From: Albula goreensis
Taxonomy: Eukaryota; Chordata; Actinopteri; Albuliformes; Albulidae
Assembly (NCBI GenBank): GCA_022829145.1
Contig: CM040746.1
Coordinates: 3,194,731 to 3,258,730 of the forward strand
Reading direction: 5' to 3'
DNA: 64,000 nucleotides
Numbering within the stretch: position 1 is the stretch's first letter; each line of letters starts with the position of its first letter. The position numbers and the translations under genes were made by a program. Shown here piece by piece: positions 27,401 through 38,073 of the stretch. Below the pieces are notes generated by a model. That model was given only the letters and a program-made list of their open reading frames with translations. It had not been told where the DNA came from and did not search any database.

Positions 27401-28912
27401 GCTCTCACCTGGGCTTTTAACTGTCCAAAGACCAGCTCAAGACTGACACGATGGACGCTGAGGCTGCAACAGTTCCAGTTCCAGGTACTCTACCGTAAAG
27501 GGTGCATGAATGTGGTGCCTGATGCCCTGTCACGAGCCACAGAACCTACCCATGTTCCAGTGATTGCATCTTGTGTGTCTGCCAAACAGACAACCTGCTC
27601 CTCTGACCTGCCAACCTCACTTGCAGAAATAGCACGTGCCCAAAACAGTGATCCTGAAGTGGGTGAGTTGCGCTTAAAGGTCGATCCATCTGGGGGACCT
27701 GCAGATCGGATTGGATGGGAGATCAGCCAAGATGTTTTATACCGGACGATACCAGTGCAAGGGGTGGGGAGGAAGTACCAGGTAGTGGTTCCCAAAGAGC
27801 TCGTTAAGGACTTCCTTCACTATTTCCATGACAACCCGCTGGGTGCTCATTTGGGCCGGATGAAGACGCTGCTGCGACTTCTAGAGGTAGCGTGGTGGCC
27901 AACTGTGCGAAAGGATGTCTGGGAGCATGTAAAACTGTGCATTGTGTGTCAGCAATACAAACCAGATAATCAGAAGCCAGCTGGATTTCTACAGTCCACA
28001 GAAGTGGAGGAAGCAGGCCACATGCTGGGCCTGGATTTCATGGGTCCTTTCCCAAGAAGTAAGAAAGGGAACTGTTATCTGCTCGTCATTGTGGATTATT
28101 TCACGAAATGGGTGGAGCTCTTTCCTCTACGGGACAGTAAAACACCTCGCCTTTGCCAGATCTTGAGAGACGAGATATTCACCCGATGGGGGGTACCACA
28201 GTACATCGTCTCTGATCGGGGGCCTCAGTTCACTAGCCAGCTCCTCATGGATCTTTGTAGAAACTGGGGAGTTGTCCAAAAAATGACCACAAGCTACCAT
28301 CCCCAAACCAACCTCACGGAAAGGGTCAATCGAACCTTGAAAACCATGATTGCTTCCTTTGTGGGGGAACGCCACCGAGAGTGGGATAAGTGGCTAGCTG
28401 AATTCCGATTTGCCATTAACACCGCACAACATGAAACCACAGGACGTACTCCAGCTGAGTTGGCCCTGGGGAGACCCCTGAAGGGTCCACTGGAGAGGCT
28501 TCTTCATAAAGCTCCAACGCCCAGCCAACCACAGTACACCTTGTTGGAGCGTCAACACCAAGTGGCACAGGAGGTTAGGCAGAGAGTGGGAGTGGCCAGA
28601 CACAGACAAGCCAGGTACTATAATGCTCACAGGAGACCCGCGCAGTTCCTAGTGGGAGATCTGGTCTGGGTAAGGGCACATCCACTGTCAAAAGCCTCTG
28701 ATAGTTTTTCATCAAAGCTTGCACCTAAATGGTCAGGGCCAGCAAAAGTGATGAAAAGAATGGGACCAGTTAACTATAAAGTTCAGTGGCAAAATCAAGC
28801 AGGCAGGACAGATACAGTGAATGTGGTAAATCTAAAGCCTTATTTTGGGGACGGTCCCCACGTACCTCCGGCTGGGGGGGGGGGATCTGTGACACTGCCA
28901 CAAAGTAATTAA
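24449..28912 (+). CDS. gag-pol: Gag-Pol polyprotein of Ty3/gypsy retrotransposon (single frame)
   Basis: 1487 residues from the ATG at 24449. The frame is open upstream to 24365, but that part overlaps the primer site and has no ATG. Residues about 72-156 look coiled-coil. A retrotransposon Gag domain covers about 198-355, followed by a lysine-rich stretch ([10 protein letters not shown]) and no CCHC zinc knuckle. Protease has DTG at 422-424. Reverse transcriptase (about 634-810) has catalytic D705 and YIDD at 767-770. RNase H carries D916, E955 and D982. Integrase has the zinc module H1127, H1134, C1164, C1167 and catalytic D1196, D1256, E1291; the D-E spacing is 34, one residue short of the usual 35. 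A GPY/F-like motif is near 1428. The stop lies 25 bp inside the 3' LTR, so the last eight or so residues are LTR-encoded. No stops or frameshifts. Gag and Pol lie in one frame, so any excess of Gag must be set after translation. Confidence 0.95.
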   Translation: MADELDNYKMADSTENEADPDQGETPGFRPGPFVTFREPVSEISSLLSEMYINDDAEEENPDAYNVTAIQTSNVVVEIRDSVSALNEKFEMLENDFRTSLESTVNRETSLREYVEQRFEGIETLLHSSLKQLEQGVVECLQRRDEQWKKEINRLKLTSTPTNQTSFCYPTPIGHDSRNGSGCNVSGPSTLYAKPPVRLEFPSFGESRDTTEVLNFVEHCENFLSLRPMSDAELIATLSTVLKGPARSWWMAEKTRVRNWSEFRKAFLTAFLPTDYMTEVEEQLRVRVQAPDQCLRDFVYDYRALCLKWKPDMTESEMVRRIMNNCNPSLVSSLRGTVHTVEQLVKVGSMVERDWAAKKDYWTRVNSQATTEKSKKKQPAKNTSKPTLEGVGFQHMALSNAETPTLLVVPIETRGLQGEAILDTGSTYTLMQRQLWQKIARVGEHLVSGAPQVFTLADGKTNKAEGKTMLSYTWHGAVWTLETYIMDDNKLAFPLILGLDFLTKTQMQIDLGKHMYGVPIKGRISYFSFLSRTPENITWTFREDGQKPLNLYVARVLPISSALPIEGKLSEDHEAILRSHPSEMQPLFKIWSSVCSPKIGRTTIIKHQILTCDELAVRSKAYRVSPLKRQVIQDHIQQMLKDDIIEPSQSAWSSPVVLVNKPDGSFRFCIDYRKLNAKTPQDAYPMPIIHDILESLHGATCFSTLDLQSGYWQVAMDEGSKAKTAVTTPFGLYEFKAMPFGLKNAAATFQRLMERVLGELRGDACFVYIDDIIVYSPNLEQHFKDLHAVFAKLQAANLTLNLKKCQFLKTQLKFLGHIVSGRGVEIDPDKTTAVTNYPAPQDIKSLQRFLGLVGWYHKFIPHFADLAAPLNNLKRKGVTWQWTEECEQSMEQLKQQLKNPPVLAQPDPTLPFQVHTDASDVGLGAVLTQQTPEGEKVIAYASRGLKGAEYNYSTSEKECLAVVWAVEKWRHYLEGVSFEVYTDHAALTWAFNCPKTSSRLTRWTLRLQQFQFQVLYRKGCMNVVPDALSRATEPTHVPVIASCVSAKQTTCSSDLPTSLAEIARAQNSDPEVGELRLKVDPSGGPADRIGWEISQDVLYRTIPVQGVGRKYQVVVPKELVKDFLHYFHDNPLGAHLGRMKTLLRLLEVAWWPTVRKDVWEHVKLCIVCQQYKPDNQKPAGFLQSTEVEEAGHMLGLDFMGPFPRSKKGNCYLLVIVDYFTKWVELFPLRDSKTPRLCQILRDEIFTRWGVPQYIVSDRGPQFTSQLLMDLCRNWGVVQKMTTSYHPQTNLTERVNRTLKTMIASFVGERHREWDKWLAEFRFAINTAQHETTGRTPAELALGRPLKGPLERLLHKAPTPSQPQYTLLERQHQVAQEVRQRVGVARHRQARYYNAHRRPAQFLVGDLVWVRAHPLSKASDSFSSKLAPKWSGPAKVMKRMGPVNYKVQWQNQAGRTDTVNVVNLKPYFGDGPHVPPAGGGGSVTLPQSN
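28871..28887 (+). other. Polypurine tract
   Basis: GGCT followed by a run of 11 G, then ATC, directly abuts the 3' LTR. This is the expected place for the plus-strand primer. The almost pure G composition is unusual. Confidence 0.7.
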
Positions 28913-29740
28913 GTCTTGTTGTTTTATGTTTCTGCCCAAACAAACAAAAATGAATGGTTTTTTTTCGAAATCCTTGCAAGGTAAACCTTTCATATGAGTG
29001 GGGAGATTTATAAGATTGTGTTGCTTGTTGTGTGCCACACTGAACCGATGTTTTATAATTAACCTGTTAAGAAAAACAAAGGCTGCTTATTGTGTAGGCC
29101 GTTGCCCCTTTAAGAGGCAGCCTGATTGTAGGGGCAGGGTTTTTTTTTTTCACTTCCTGGGCAGAGAGGAAGAGGCGCGGACAAGAAAAAAAGGAGGGAA
29201 AAGAAGTTTGGGGAAAAAAAAAAAAGAGTGTGAACTTCCCTGGTATGCACCAGCCAGCTCCTGCAAGTGGATCAAACGGACTACAAGGGTGTCAACCACT
29301 GGACCCTATACAGTGGCGTTGGGCGGTGTGAAATAAAAAGAAAAAAAGAAACAAAAAGGAAAGAGACGGTCGGCTCACTCGGACATACAGCCTAATGGAC
29401 AGGGCCCATAACTGTGGAGGCCTCGCAATCGTGGGTGAGATCCACGTCAATAATTGACTCTTTTTTTTTTTGTTTTGGGGTTGTTGGGTTTCTGAAGGCC
29501 TGCTCGCGAGGACTGTGATTTGTGTGTGGGATTGTGTGGCCATTGTAGATATTGTAAATATGTGTTATGTGTGTGGATTGGGAATGTGGGGTGCACTTAA
29601 GGTTTAATACAATCGGTTCCTTGGGTTACAAAAAGAAAACTTGTGTTGGTTGGTTTGTTTACCTCCCTGATAAAGACAGTGCTAGATCCCGTGTAATATA
29701 ACACTGATTGGGGGGGGGAACATCCAATTAGATTGTTATA
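28888..29740 (+). repeat. 3' LTR (853 bp)
   Basis: It is nearly identical to the 5' LTR. Differences seen by eye are G at 29134 for A at 23757, an extra GC near 29425, and run-length changes in one T-run near 28963, two A-runs near 29220 and 29345, and one T-run near 29466. It ends GATTGTTATA and is followed by CTAC. Confidence 0.95.
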
Positions 29741-29744
29741 CTAC
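29741..29744. repeat. Right target-site duplication CTAC
   Basis: It matches 23508-23511. After it the MITE sequence continues (GACTTCTTGTAAGC). Confidence 0.85.
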
Positions 29745-30025
29745 GACTTCTTGTAAGCTGATTTTCGACGTAAGTCAGAATTTATACCTAAATTATACCT
29801 AAGTTAACACCTTAAGTCACTCACTCTGTACACACAACACATGAAGTAATTCAATGAAACAGTAATACAAAAAAGAGAACAATATTTATCTTTATTTCTG
29901 TGTTCGTATTTACAAACCAAACCGCGTAGGTCAAACTAGGTTTGTTAAATAATTTATGGAAGTGCGTCGTAACCACGAAACGTTGTAACTCGAGACCGTT
30001 GTAACCCGAGGACTCCCTGTATATA

Positions 30026-30125
30026 ATTATTATAACACATTTATTACATGTAAGACTAATAAATGTGTTATAATAACACATTTGTTAGTCTTACATAAAT
30101 GTGTTATTATAACACATTTATGTAC
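30026..30125. repeat. AT-rich palindrome cluster
   Basis: The segment 30032-30071 is itself palindromic (ATAACACATTTATT against AATAAATGTGTTAT). The next segment, 30073-30107, is nearly its inverted copy, and a further half-unit follows to about 30125. It directly adjoins the right end of the split MITE. Strong hairpin or cruciform potential. Confidence 0.85.
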
Positions 30126-32599
30126 ACACATAACACACACACAGTTTTCCGTGTCACTGCACATCACTGATATGTAGCAAATTTGGAAAATTGAGGTTTT
30201 CTGGATACTGTAAATATGCTTTTTTATCAGCACCACAGTATTGCAAAATGCTGAAATCCTTGATCACCTGGAGGCTGAGCAGGGCTGTGGGACCATGGCA
30301 GTGGTTACATATGCTTGTTGGGAGGAGATTTACTTCCAGCTTCCTGGGTCAACTCAACCATGGAAACATCCAACAGAGACCTCATTTAAATCCCTTTCTG
30401 TGTGTGTGTAAACGAGTCAGCTGTCCTCTGGCAGTCCCCTCCAGAGTGACCTGCCGCTACCGTGGGGAGAAAGTGCAGCATAACCAAAGGCCTGCATGAC
30501 TCACCATGACTATACAGTGTATTTCATCCTGAGGTTTGATAATGGCGCTGCAAAATGGTCCGAGTGACGGCATGTCTATGTGTAGTGACTTTTGTGACTT
30601 CCTCATAAAATATTTTCCACATGCCATAGCATATGTACTTTCATGTATTACATATGACATAGCACCTGTTCATAAAGTTAATGACCCACTGAACTTTTCT
30701 CCATTTTCCAGTGCCCGAGATTCAATGGGCTCGGTCTCTTTAAGGCCATATTCAGTTCAGTCAGAATAGACTTTACATTACCAGACCGTTTTCAACACTC
30801 CACTGTTTGGCAACGGGAGAGCAGTCCTGTTGTGCCTTTTGGAAGTTTAAAATAGAAGAGAATTTATGATTAAATCTGTTTTGAATTAACTTCATGTACA
30901 ATTTGTTATATATAACTGAATAGTTTAACAGGTGGTAATGTCCAGGCATACATATTGTCTTGAGAATGTTTGTACTGAAATGGTGAGGTTGGACAAAAAA
31001 GGTAAAGTTGGGATACCTTAGAATGCATGTAAGTGCACGGTTAAGTCTTATCTTTTAAGATTGCTCCAGTCCATGGGGCTGGCTAATGTGTCTGAAACAA
31101 GTTAGGATTAGGAACTGAATTCAACCACCAATATAACTTGTCTGCAACTTTTTAATAAACAAATATGAACACTGAGTAAGTCTTCCACAGTTGCTAAGGG
31201 CAAATTTGTCAGCTTTAACTATGTAGCGCCCGCAAGAGACAGACTACGTCACCCTCCTAATTTATCCCAAGAACAGGAGGGGGGCTCTGAATATACTCGA
31301 GAGGAAACTTTTACGAGGACAAGATGAAAGACAGATACCAGGATTACATGAAATACACATTTATTTTAAATAAAGGTTGGAGATCAAGTTCCAAAAGTTT
31401 CCACTTAAAACAGGGCCCAAAAGAGAAACAGGGTGTTGCATGAGTGCACACACCTCTTCTATGGGGTTGCATGGAGTTCAATTCACAAGTGAAATTCACA
31501 GAGTGTCAGGAGTTCACAATATACAACAACTGGTGCGTAAACAAATCTAGTATAATTTGAACTACTCACTAAAATGGCATGCACAACACATATCTGCCAA
31601 AGTGCAAGAGCTCCATCCCCCTGTGTAGATGATGCTGCTATTTATGAACCATGAAACCCATGCTTGCCAAATGAATAAAAATAAAGTAGGCGGCGGGTTA
31701 ATCCCCAATTCACAGACAAACGTACAAAGAAAAATTAAGTTATAATTACGAGCCAGCCAAGCCTGTTTACATTACACAATATATTTGCTAAGCTAATTTT
31801 AACATGCTAGCTAACAGCACTATGGCTTGGCGACCGGTAAAAGCAACAAAAAAGGGGAAACCCTAATCAGACCTACATGTGTAGCACATAAAACCAGGAA
31901 AAGAACAGCCGTCAACACTAAAAATCTGTGGTGTCAGTTCACTGACATAGAGTGAAATTGTTTTTTTTTAAATATTTCAAACTTTAAAAGACAATCACAA
32001 TCATTGACCAAATAAAATACCGTACAAAACAATTCATGTTGCATGCATCAGCGCAAAGACAGCACCATACCTTTTCTGCAGAAGACTGCACACACTTTCA
32101 CATAGCTCCCACGATGCTCACCTCTAAGAGAGACACGATGTATTTGTTTGGGGACGGAATCAATTTAAATGGACACCATAGTCTTTACAATCGCGAACAA
32201 CAAAAGATAACCACATTCATCTATGAGGTTAGGAAGAAGATAACCAGGTGACAGGTTCAGTGCACACACATCAAATTTAATAATTAAAGTGATTTCGCTG
32301 AGCATTCTGACAACAAATTAAAAGAAAACATACCAGATCTAGGCACTGCCACTAGCCCCACCATCCATGCGCCAACATTTCATTAGTTTGCTTCCGGTGA
32401 AACAAACCGAACTTTATTAGGTCTCCCTTCACAAACATGCCAATAATAGCTGTCCCCACATGATCCTGATACACAGTCAGTCAGGCAAGATCTATAATTA
32501 AAATGCTAATTCAAAACGAAGAAACCCACTTCATTCTGCACTATGTGAAACCTTACTGGATTAGTGCAAGTGCAAGTGGCATAGATGTCTTGGGACCTG
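30126..32599. other. Intergenic DNA; possible antisense LTR-like segment
   Basis: No gene recognised. From about 31225, TGTAGCGCCCGC followed about 130 bp later by TTTATTTTAAATAAA has the look of the antisense end of an LTR. I could not find the other end or a target duplication, so this is only a hint. Confidence 0.3.
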
Positions 32600-32817
32600 A
32601 TATTTATGAATTAGAGAAACATTTCAGAGAAAATCAGGACTGTGTGTGTGTAACCTTACATCAACTTGTAATTACAACGCCACTCCCACATATGAAAGTA
32701 GGAAAACCCTTTAATCAAAATAAAACCCATAGCAGGTTCAATAGGTAGAGAAATTGAGAAATGTACAGCTGATACAGTCCTGATTTTCTCTGAAATGTTT
32801 CTCTAATTCATAAATAT
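32600..32817. repeat. Perfect 44-bp inverted repeat with 130-bp spacer
   Basis: The arm at 32600-32643 (starting ATATTTATGAATTAGAG) is the exact reverse complement of 32774-32817 (starting ACAGTCCTGATTTTCTC), with no mismatches. The spacer contains TGTGTGTGTG. No known element ends are recognisable. Confidence 0.95.
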
Positions 32818-35484
32818 GATGAAATGACGAAAAATGCATAGCCCAAAGTGTGCAAAGGACACAATAGAGAGGCCATTATACTTATGTGGTCTTAACAGGA
32901 CATTATACTTAAGTGGTCATATAATAACACAGGCACATACACATTCACTCACCTGTAGCCCTGGTCAGACTATCTTGGCGCAATGCACTGGAAAGAACTG
33001 AAACCCACAGTATTTAACACTGTGAACCTGCACAAGATGGTCAAACACTGAAAGAAAGGGAAACATATCAACTCCAATATATAGTGCATATAGAGACACA
33101 CAGCACACCAAATCTGGTCCAGCACTCTGTAAATTAGACAGGACTGATCTAACCGCATACAATCTGGTGGGAAGTTCTGTCTTTGCTTAGCAACTTTTAT
33201 GTCATCGCAATAAAACTGTCAACCGCTTTTCTATTTCTGATCATTGTTTATGCAATACAGCTCGCAGTCACACTTCTGTGGTAACCTATGGAATCTTTAC
33301 ATATGTCTATCTCTCGACATGTCCTCCCTTCCCCACCCCCCACCCTCCACCCTGTTCATTTATGCACTCATGATGTAACTTCCTATGAGCCGTTGTGAAA
33401 ATTCAGATTTTTTTCCTTTCTGTCTTTGATTATAGCTCTCTTGCTCCTTGATTGAGTGGATAAATTGCAGAGCATTGACATCAATGTTCATAATTCGGAC
33501 GAGCACACATGGTACTCCAGGAATATGTATAATGAGTTACTCAGAAAATGATACTTTCTTTTTCGGAATTTTTTTTCTTTTTTTGAACGATGAAAATTTT
33601 ATAAGAACAAAAGTGGAAACAAAAGTCCTGGTTAAGTGCAGACTTGCAGAGTTTTGCAATATTTATGAATGGGTGCCTTTCAGCGATAGACAGATGAGCG
33701 AGTGTTTGCATGGTCGTAACGGGGAGGAGGTCGTTTAGGCTCCCCGCAGTCCCCCGTTGTCTGGTTCAGGTCAAGGAGAATCTGGTACTTACTCCAACTT
33801 TATGGCCGGCTGTACAACACAACACGCTCAGGCCATGATGCAGTGCAAACGACCCAGGGCCCAATCCTTACAGTGATGGCCCCAAACTGCAAAGACCTTG
33901 GCCCAATTCTTTTCATTAAAAGATATTGGGTGACAGTGTAGCATGAATTGGACACCCTACACTTTAACCTTTAACCCTCCACCATAAACCGCATTTTCAT
34001 TTTCTTGGCTCATATAGAGACAAGTAAAAGTATTTATTTTTATTATTTTATATTATTTTTTAATAAGAGTTATTTGATTTTTTTTTACACTGATGTAAAG
34101 ACAAGTAAACAACAATCAATCTAATAAACCTTAACATTCAGCATAGCCATATTCAATGCTTCATTTCCTTGACTTTACTCAAAGACTAGGGTGTATCCCA
34201 GCTCTGAATCACACCTGTGTGGTCTGTAAGCAGGGCTTTGCTGATTAGTTTTGGACAGGAGGATTTATTATGACAGCTGAGAACACTGAAACAATGAGCC
34301 TCATACTCCATGCCAACTGCGTAATGATCCTCTTATTCTCACAATCGCTCATGCAGATCCTTACTGCAGTCCAATTCCTCATTGCTTCTCTCCTATTTCT
34401 CCCCTTGTTCCTTCTACCCTGTTGCTTTCACCTCCAGTTTCTTAAATGCTCCTTAAAGCTCCTTTCTCTGACTCCCTCATGCTCTTCTTTCTGGCTCTTT
34501 CCCACTATTTCTCCAGCGTCTTCCCTCGCTTCTTGCTTCTTGCTGCTCCTGAGCTCAGCAGTTCCAGCTGTTGCTGTAGAGAGAGGCAGGATTAGCAATG
34601 TAATCTGAAAAGGTGCTCAGGATTGGGCGCCAGGAGACCTAAGACTGGGGAACCCAGATCTAAGCTACTTCATTCCGCCATGTAAAGAGGATTACTGCAC
34701 CCGCCAGCTTTCAAAATTCAATAGTGCGTCTTTACCAAAGGCCACACTAAGTCTCCTCAGCAGACTGGGACAAGCGCATAAGTGCTTTAACAAATAAACA
34801 GCCCAGGAGAAGTAGCAGCCCAGGAGAAGATGGAGATGATGATATGACAACTTTGATACACAGAGAATGGAGCCGTGTGGCTTCTACAGAAAAAAAAAAA
34901 AAACATGTACAATGGTTTCACAAAATGAAGGGAGGGCAGCAGTGAAAAAGCCATCAGAAGGAACTCCAGTATCTTATAAATATAATCCTTTGGCAGTCTC
35001 ACATTGATGATGTCAACAGACCTTTGCTGAAAACATAATGAAAGGCCCTTACTGATGATGTAATATGAAAGCCCTTTTCTGATAACAAAATAACAGCTGT
35101 GTAAAACTGTAAATTTACAGTGAAATTCTATCATTAATCTATAATATTCATGTGATACAGTATCATAATGAGAAATAAAGGTTTTTGGTGTCTAAATGGT
35201 TGTTATAGAATGCTGTAAATTTGTAGTCAATTTTCAACAGTAAGCTATTGTACAACTGTAAAAGAGTATTTTACATTGACCAATGATTGGCATCAAGGCT
35301 TCTAACAGCTCAACCAAAAGTAGCTGACTGTTAATTATGTTTTTTATTTTTTTTTTTAAATAATTTTTCTTTAGGCTGTTAAACTTGTCAGTGGGAAATT
35401 GTAGGATGGCTGTTTTAGTTTTATGTCTTTGAAGGTGTTTACAACAAATTATTCATATAGTTTTCAATATTTTAATAAATTAAA
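32818..35484. other. Intergenic DNA, no gene recognised
   Basis: Short unsupported frames only. A CATTATACTTA-GTGGTC motif is repeated at about 32874-32891 and 32901-32918. T- and A-rich runs occur at 34020-34090 and 34890-34904. Confidence 0.55.
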
Positions 35485-36420
35485 TGTTTGGATCACCGCA
35501 CGTGGTTGCAAATGGTTTGGCTCCAAAAATAACCATACTTTTGTACCCCTATAAACCTCAAAGACCACTTAAATCTTTGGAGCAAGCTCTGCTAACTATT
35601 CCAAAATCTAGATTAAAATCCAGGGGGGATCTTCTCAATGAAAGCACTGAGACTGTGGATTAGCCTTTCCCCAACACTAGAGATCTTCTGAGTGAAAGCA
35701 CCAAGACTGTGGATTAGCCTTTCCCCAACACTAGAGATCTTCTCAGTGAAAGCACCGAGACTGTGGATTAGCCTTTCCCCAATATTAGAGATCTTCTCAG
35801 TGAAAGCACCGAGACTGTGGATTAGCCTTTCCCCAACATTAGAGATCTTCTCAGTGAAAGCACCGAGACTGTGGATTAGCCTTTCCCCAACACTAGAGAT
35901 CTTCTCAGTGAAAGCACCGAGACTGTGGATTAGCCTTTCCCCAACACTAGAGATCTTCTCAGTGAAAGCACCGAGACTGTGGATTAGCCTTTCCCCAACA
36001 CTAGAGATCTTCTCAGTGAAAGCACCGAGACTGTGGATTAGCCTTTCCCCAACATTAGAGATCTTCTCAGTGAAAGCACCGAGACTGTGGATTAGCCTCC
36101 CCCAACATTAGAAATGCAGAAGCTGTCTCTTCTTTTAAGTTTCATCTGAGGACTTGTTTTTTGTGGGCTTGCTTTCAGTACTGTTTAGTTTGTACAAAAA
36201 CCAGTTGGTTTAATTGTTTTGATATGGGTTCTGCTTCACTGTTTTCTTTTACCATGTGTTGTGCTAATCTTATTCTATTCTCTTACTGCATATATTTTAT
36301 TGTATTGTATATTATTGTATTTCTCTTTCAAATGCTGTGTTTTGTTTGATTTTTTTTTACTATTTTGTAAAGCACCTTGTGGGTGTGTGCATGAAACATT
36401 TTATATAAATAACTAAAATA
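35485..36420 (+). mobile_element. 3' end of an L2-like LINE containing a minisatellite
   Basis: Upstream of the repeat, 35553-35640 reads in one frame YKPQRPLKSLEQ then LLTIPKSRLKSRGD. Downstream, 36094-36150 reads NIRNAEAVSSFKFHLRT. The repeat itself encodes KAPRLWISL. Together these follow the order of the conserved C-terminal tail of L2/CR1-type LINE proteins (a PRLWNSLP-type motif, then FK..L.T). The non-coding tail carries GTAAAGCACCTTGTG and TATATAAATAA at about 36367-36412, as at L2-like 3' ends. The 5' part is missing and frames are broken. Clade assignment is from memory. Confidence 0.7.
35628..36115. repeat. 54-bp minisatellite, nine copies, derived from LINE coding sequence
   Basis: The GAAAGCAC block recurs at 35640, 35694, 35748, 35802, 35856, 35910, 35964, 36018 and 36072, exactly 54 bp apart. 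Copies differ by only a few substitutions; the first and last are the most divergent. Because 54 is a multiple of three, the array is open as an 18-residue repeat (KAPRLWISLSPTLEIFSV) from 35692 to 36111. This frame is a by-product and not a likely gene. Confidence 0.97.
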
Positions 36421-37527
36421 ATCCGACAATGAAGTTGTTTCTTAAAGAATTGTGAAACCATCCCTCTTGCACGCTCTTACAGTACACAGTATTTCTTTGT
36501 TAAACATTTTATGACTGATACCTGATGCTGACACAGAGGTCGATACTTTGTGGCATGGGAATGTTTCATTGAAATAAGTAGGTGATATGGAGGAGCTATT
36601 CAGATTAAAAACTTAAAAGAATATAAAACTTGTATTTGCATGATGGGTAATATGCAACCTTAAAATATCCAATGAAGTGCCTGAAAAATAAAATTAATTA
36701 AAATTAATAGTCTTTTCAATGCTGCAATTAAAGTACATGTACTATATATAAATGGTAATCTGCTGGTTAAACTACTTCCAGTTAATAACTGTAAATTTCC
36801 AGTGAAACAATTTACAGTGCAGAGCTGGAGTGTGTGTCTGTGCTTTATGCAGTGTATCTCAGAGCTGGAGAGAGTCTCCATGGTTTTCTCTGTGCTGGTG
36901 TATGGGTGAGGGACAGTTGGGATGTGACTTTGAAGGTCCCTCACTGCCAAACTGCTTGTGTAGTCCTGGCCAGCACATGGTGGCAAGGGAGCCACGATAG
37001 CAAACTCCTGCTCATTGACCCCTGGGCTCCTCTAGATGATGAAGATAAAATGGTATGAAATTGCTTCAAATAGCACTTAGGAGACTTCCAAAATGCTTCC
37101 AAAAACGGTGCAGACATGTTTGGCCTCCAGAAATACTACTACTACTGCTACTACTAATAATAATAGCTTTATCATGATACTCAAAGCACTTTACAGTGAA
37201 GGGGGGAAACTAATTTATAGCCATTTTCTACAGCCCATAATGCAAATGAGTGTAGATGAATTCTGTCCAACCTGCAGTCCCATCAATGAATTTTTTGACA
37301 TGACAGTTTCAAAGCTGCCATTGCCTATCTCTGCAAACTGGAGCATATTTCTGGGTTTTGAAAAATTATAGCTGACAGCTGTTGTGTGTGTAGCACCCTT
37401 GACCATGTGTATGTGTATATATGTATGTAAACCTGGGTCTTCCTAGATTCAGTTTTCTTTTGTTGTGGCGAGTGGATTAACTTAGCCCTGCTATATAGCG
37501 GTAGCACAGCTATACAAAGCAACGGTG
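36421..37527. other. Intergenic DNA, no gene recognised
   Basis: No domain-bearing frame. A short ACT/AAT triplet run lies at about 37133-37163. Confidence 0.5.
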
Positions 37528-38073
37528 AAGACACACAGGCAGCGTCAACACCGGCCACTGAAGCCACCTCCATTCATTTTGAATGGGGACCAACGAGATG
37601 GTCGCGCGGGCATGATGGGATTGCAGGCGTCGAGAAGAAGTTAAAGTCAGTGAACTTTGATATGGCCTAATGTACAAAAACAAGGTTTTCAACTGATATT
37701 TGACCTATCTGGTGTAGCTAGGCTATTGTTCCCCTCTAAATCATATAGCTAACTTGTAATTATCCCACAACATTAATCAGTGAATAAAATTGTTAAAATA
37801 AGATTGTATCTCATACGAAAGATGGGATAATTAAATGGAATGAAACAGAGCTGGCGCTTAGTAATATTCAATCTATTAACGTGATTACAAGAAAAACGCT
37901 TTAAAGTACTTGTCAGTAACTAAAACAGTGATATTACCATTGAATATATATATATATTTTTATATACGTATATTATATTTCTGGTTATCGTTTTAAAAAA
38001 ATGACGCTGCCTGTGTGTCTTGGGCAATGGCCAGCAGCGGCGCCAAACGTTTTTGACGCTGCCTGTGTGTCTT
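37528..38073. mobile_element. Putative TIR element (546 bp)
   Basis: Position 37528-37548 (AAGACACACAGGCAGCG plus four more bases) is the exact reverse complement of 38053-38073, a perfect 21-bp inverted repeat. A second copy of the right-end motif (TGACGCTGCCTGTGTGTCTT) sits at 38002-38021 in the same orientation. No transposase is encoded and I could not define a target duplication. Superfamily unknown. Confidence 0.55.

Larger units (their letters stand above)
23512..29740 (+). mobile_element. Full-length, very young Ty3/gypsy LTR retrotransposon
   Basis: A 6229-bp element with two LTRs, a tRNA-Ile primer site, a single Gag-Pol frame, a polypurine tract and a 4-bp target duplication. The protein order Gag, protease, reverse transcriptase, RNase H, integrase is that of Metaviridae (Ty3/gypsy), and the integrase C-terminus has a GPY/F-like motif but no chromodomain. 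By eye the LTRs differ at one substitution (A at 23757, G at 29134), a 2-bp GC insertion near 29425, and lengths of four homopolymers, so insertion was recent. No envelope gene is present: Gag-Pol runs directly into the 3' LTR. It interrupts an older MITE. Confidence 0.97.
23474..30019. mobile_element. Tigger-like MITE, split by the LTR retrotransposon
   Basis: The left end (CAGGGGGTCCTCG from 23474) and right end (CGAGGACTCCCTG to 30019) are inverted repeats with one mismatch. Both are flanked by TA (23472-23473 and 30020-30021), the Tc1/mariner target. Removing the retrotransposon and one CTAC copy leaves an element of about 313 bp (23474-23511 plus 29745-30019). Its sub-terminal CGACTTACGAACG-type sequence recurs inverted near the right end. 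No transposase is encoded. The MITE therefore predates the retrotransposon. Confidence 0.85.

Noticed and set aside
31225-32360. Antisense LTR
   Set aside because: An LTR-like antisense end and polyadenylation signal are visible, but no second end or target duplication, so it was not called as an element.
35692-36111. 139-residue repetitive protein
   Set aside because: The frame is open only because the 54-bp minisatellite unit is a multiple of three; it derives from LINE sequence and has no gene context.
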